Assembly: GCA_038253135.1 (NCBI GenBank)
Contig: JBBSHJ010000141.1
Location: 1 to 6,389, forward strand
Length of the DNA stretch: 6,389 bases
Reading direction: 5' to 3'
Source of the DNA: JBBSHJ01 sp038253135
Lineage (GTDB): Bacteria > Actinomycetota > Actinomycetes > Mycobacteriales > QHCD01
Shown here in pieces: positions 5,574-6,389 of this stretch. The notes below the pieces were generated by a model. The model was not told where the DNA came from. It saw nothing but the letters and a program-made list of their open reading frames with translations, and did no database searches. A program made the translations under genes and the position numbers. Position 1 is the first letter of the stretch. Every line of letters begins with the position of its first letter.

Positions 5574-5594
5574 ACGGCCGCGAAAACGGCCGCG
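5574..5594 (+). repeat. Two 9-bp direct repeats between P1 and P2
   Basis: ACGGCCGCG occurs at 5574-5582 and 5586-5594, a 12-bp period, between the two rRNA promoters. It could be a protein-binding site or simple local duplication; no known motif is recognised. Confidence 0.5.
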
Positions 5595-5635
5595 TTTCGG
5601 CGCGGCGGACAGCCGGAAGCGACGAGGACCGAGGT

Positions 5636-5665
5636 TTGACACCGACCGTCCGACTCTCCTAAGCT
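5636..5665 (+). promoter_or_regulatory. rRNA operon promoter P2
   Basis: A perfect TTGACA (5636-5641) is followed by an 18-bp spacer and TAAGCT (5660-5665). Initiation is expected near 5672. Tandem promoters are usual for actinobacterial rRNA operons. Confidence 0.75.
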
Positions 5666-5671
5666 GTAACG

Positions 5672-5943
5672 GTTGCCCCGGAGACAAGCCGAAAGGCTGT
5701 TGATGGTGCGCGTCCGCTCCTTGAGAACTCAACAGCGTGCCGAAAGTCAGTGCCAAGTAATATCTCCCGTTCCGAGGGGATGGCGTCACCGGCAGGTGAC
5801 CTCGTCTTCGCGGACGGTTTCTTTGAGACGCACCGTCCACCTTCGCCGGTGGCGGTGCCGAAATGACCGCTGCTGGCCAGCAGCAGTGGCTTCGTGTGTC
5901 ACTTCTCCGCGGCACTTCTGGTGTCACGGTCAAGTCATAGACA
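5672..5943 (+). other. Pre-rRNA leader (external transcribed spacer)
   Basis: This 272-nt stretch between P2 and 16S rRNA has no credible gene. It contains AGCC-GAAA-GGCT (5687-5698), the conserved CTTGAGAACTCAACAG element, and strong stems: GTCACC-GGCA-GGTGAC (5785-5800), GGACGGT/ACCGTCC (5812-5838) and the 16-bp palindrome GCTGCTGGCCAGCAGC (5869-5884). Such leaders guide antitermination, folding and RNase III-type processing of the precursor. Confidence 0.75.
5719..5740 (+). promoter_or_regulatory. Conserved actinobacterial pre-rRNA leader element
   Basis: The stretch centred on TTGAGAACTCAACAGCGTGC (5721-5740) is a sequence I recall from rRNA leaders and spacers of Streptomyces and Mycobacterium, where it takes part in precursor processing. 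Its position about 205 nt before 16S rRNA fits. Confidence 0.65.

Positions 5944-6389
<446 letters not shown>

Noticed and set aside
5511..5933. Open frames in the rRNA promoter and leader region, both strands
   Set aside because: They cross clear promoter boxes and the conserved pre-rRNA leader; there is no ribosome binding site or recognisable protein sequence.

Overview
This high-GC window comes from an actinomycete (Actinomycetota). The evidence is the strong G/C bias at third codon positions, the GTG starts, the type of the ArgG C-terminus, an actinobacterial pre-rRNA leader motif, and a 16S rRNA 5' part with actinobacterial features (for example CTCTTTCAGCAGGGAC at the end of the window). 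The lineage resembles Frankiales and relatives, but I cannot fix a genus by eye.

Layout, left to right. (1) The last 37 codons of argG end at 116. (2) An 82-bp tandem repeat (two identical 76-bp cores plus a partial third unit, 103-280) covers the argG stop and supplies the ribosome binding site and start of argH. (3) argH (219-1703) is complete and makes the last enzyme of arginine synthesis. (4) mpg (1810-2553) encodes an alkyladenine-type DNA glycosylase with an unusual insert of about 49 residues near its C-terminus. (5) An IS110-family insertion sequence on the minus strand (transposase 2913-4013; likely element 2745-4181) separates mpg from tyrS. Just left of it is a 125-bp segment (2620-2744) that has the same terminal words as the IS. 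(6) tyrS (4189-5430) encodes a tyrosyl-tRNA synthetase of the KMSKS (TyrZ-like) type. (7) From 5431 to 5943 there are two hairpins after tyrS, two good sigma-70-type promoters and a structured pre-rRNA leader. (8) 16S rRNA begins near 5944 and runs off the window.

The host genes are housekeeping: arginine synthesis (argG, argH), base-excision repair (mpg), tRNA charging (tyrS) and the start of an rRNA operon. mpg-tyrS adjacency is known in actinobacteria (Rv1688-Rv1689 in Mycobacterium tuberculosis), so the IS110 element is the accessory piece here.

The main observation is that removing 2620-4181 rejoins a plausible Shine-Dalgarno (GGAAGGA, 2611-2617) to the tyrS GTG at 9-nt spacing, whereas tyrS as it stands has no visible Shine-Dalgarno. 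The insertion, possibly a tandem of a 125-bp non-autonomous segment and a 1437-bp IS sharing GACTGATATG and CAGACT ends, therefore seems to have cut tyrS from its native translation signal. I see no CRISPR array, tRNA gene or defence system. The most novel candidates are the IS/125-bp tandem, the repeat-born argH start and the Mpg insert.
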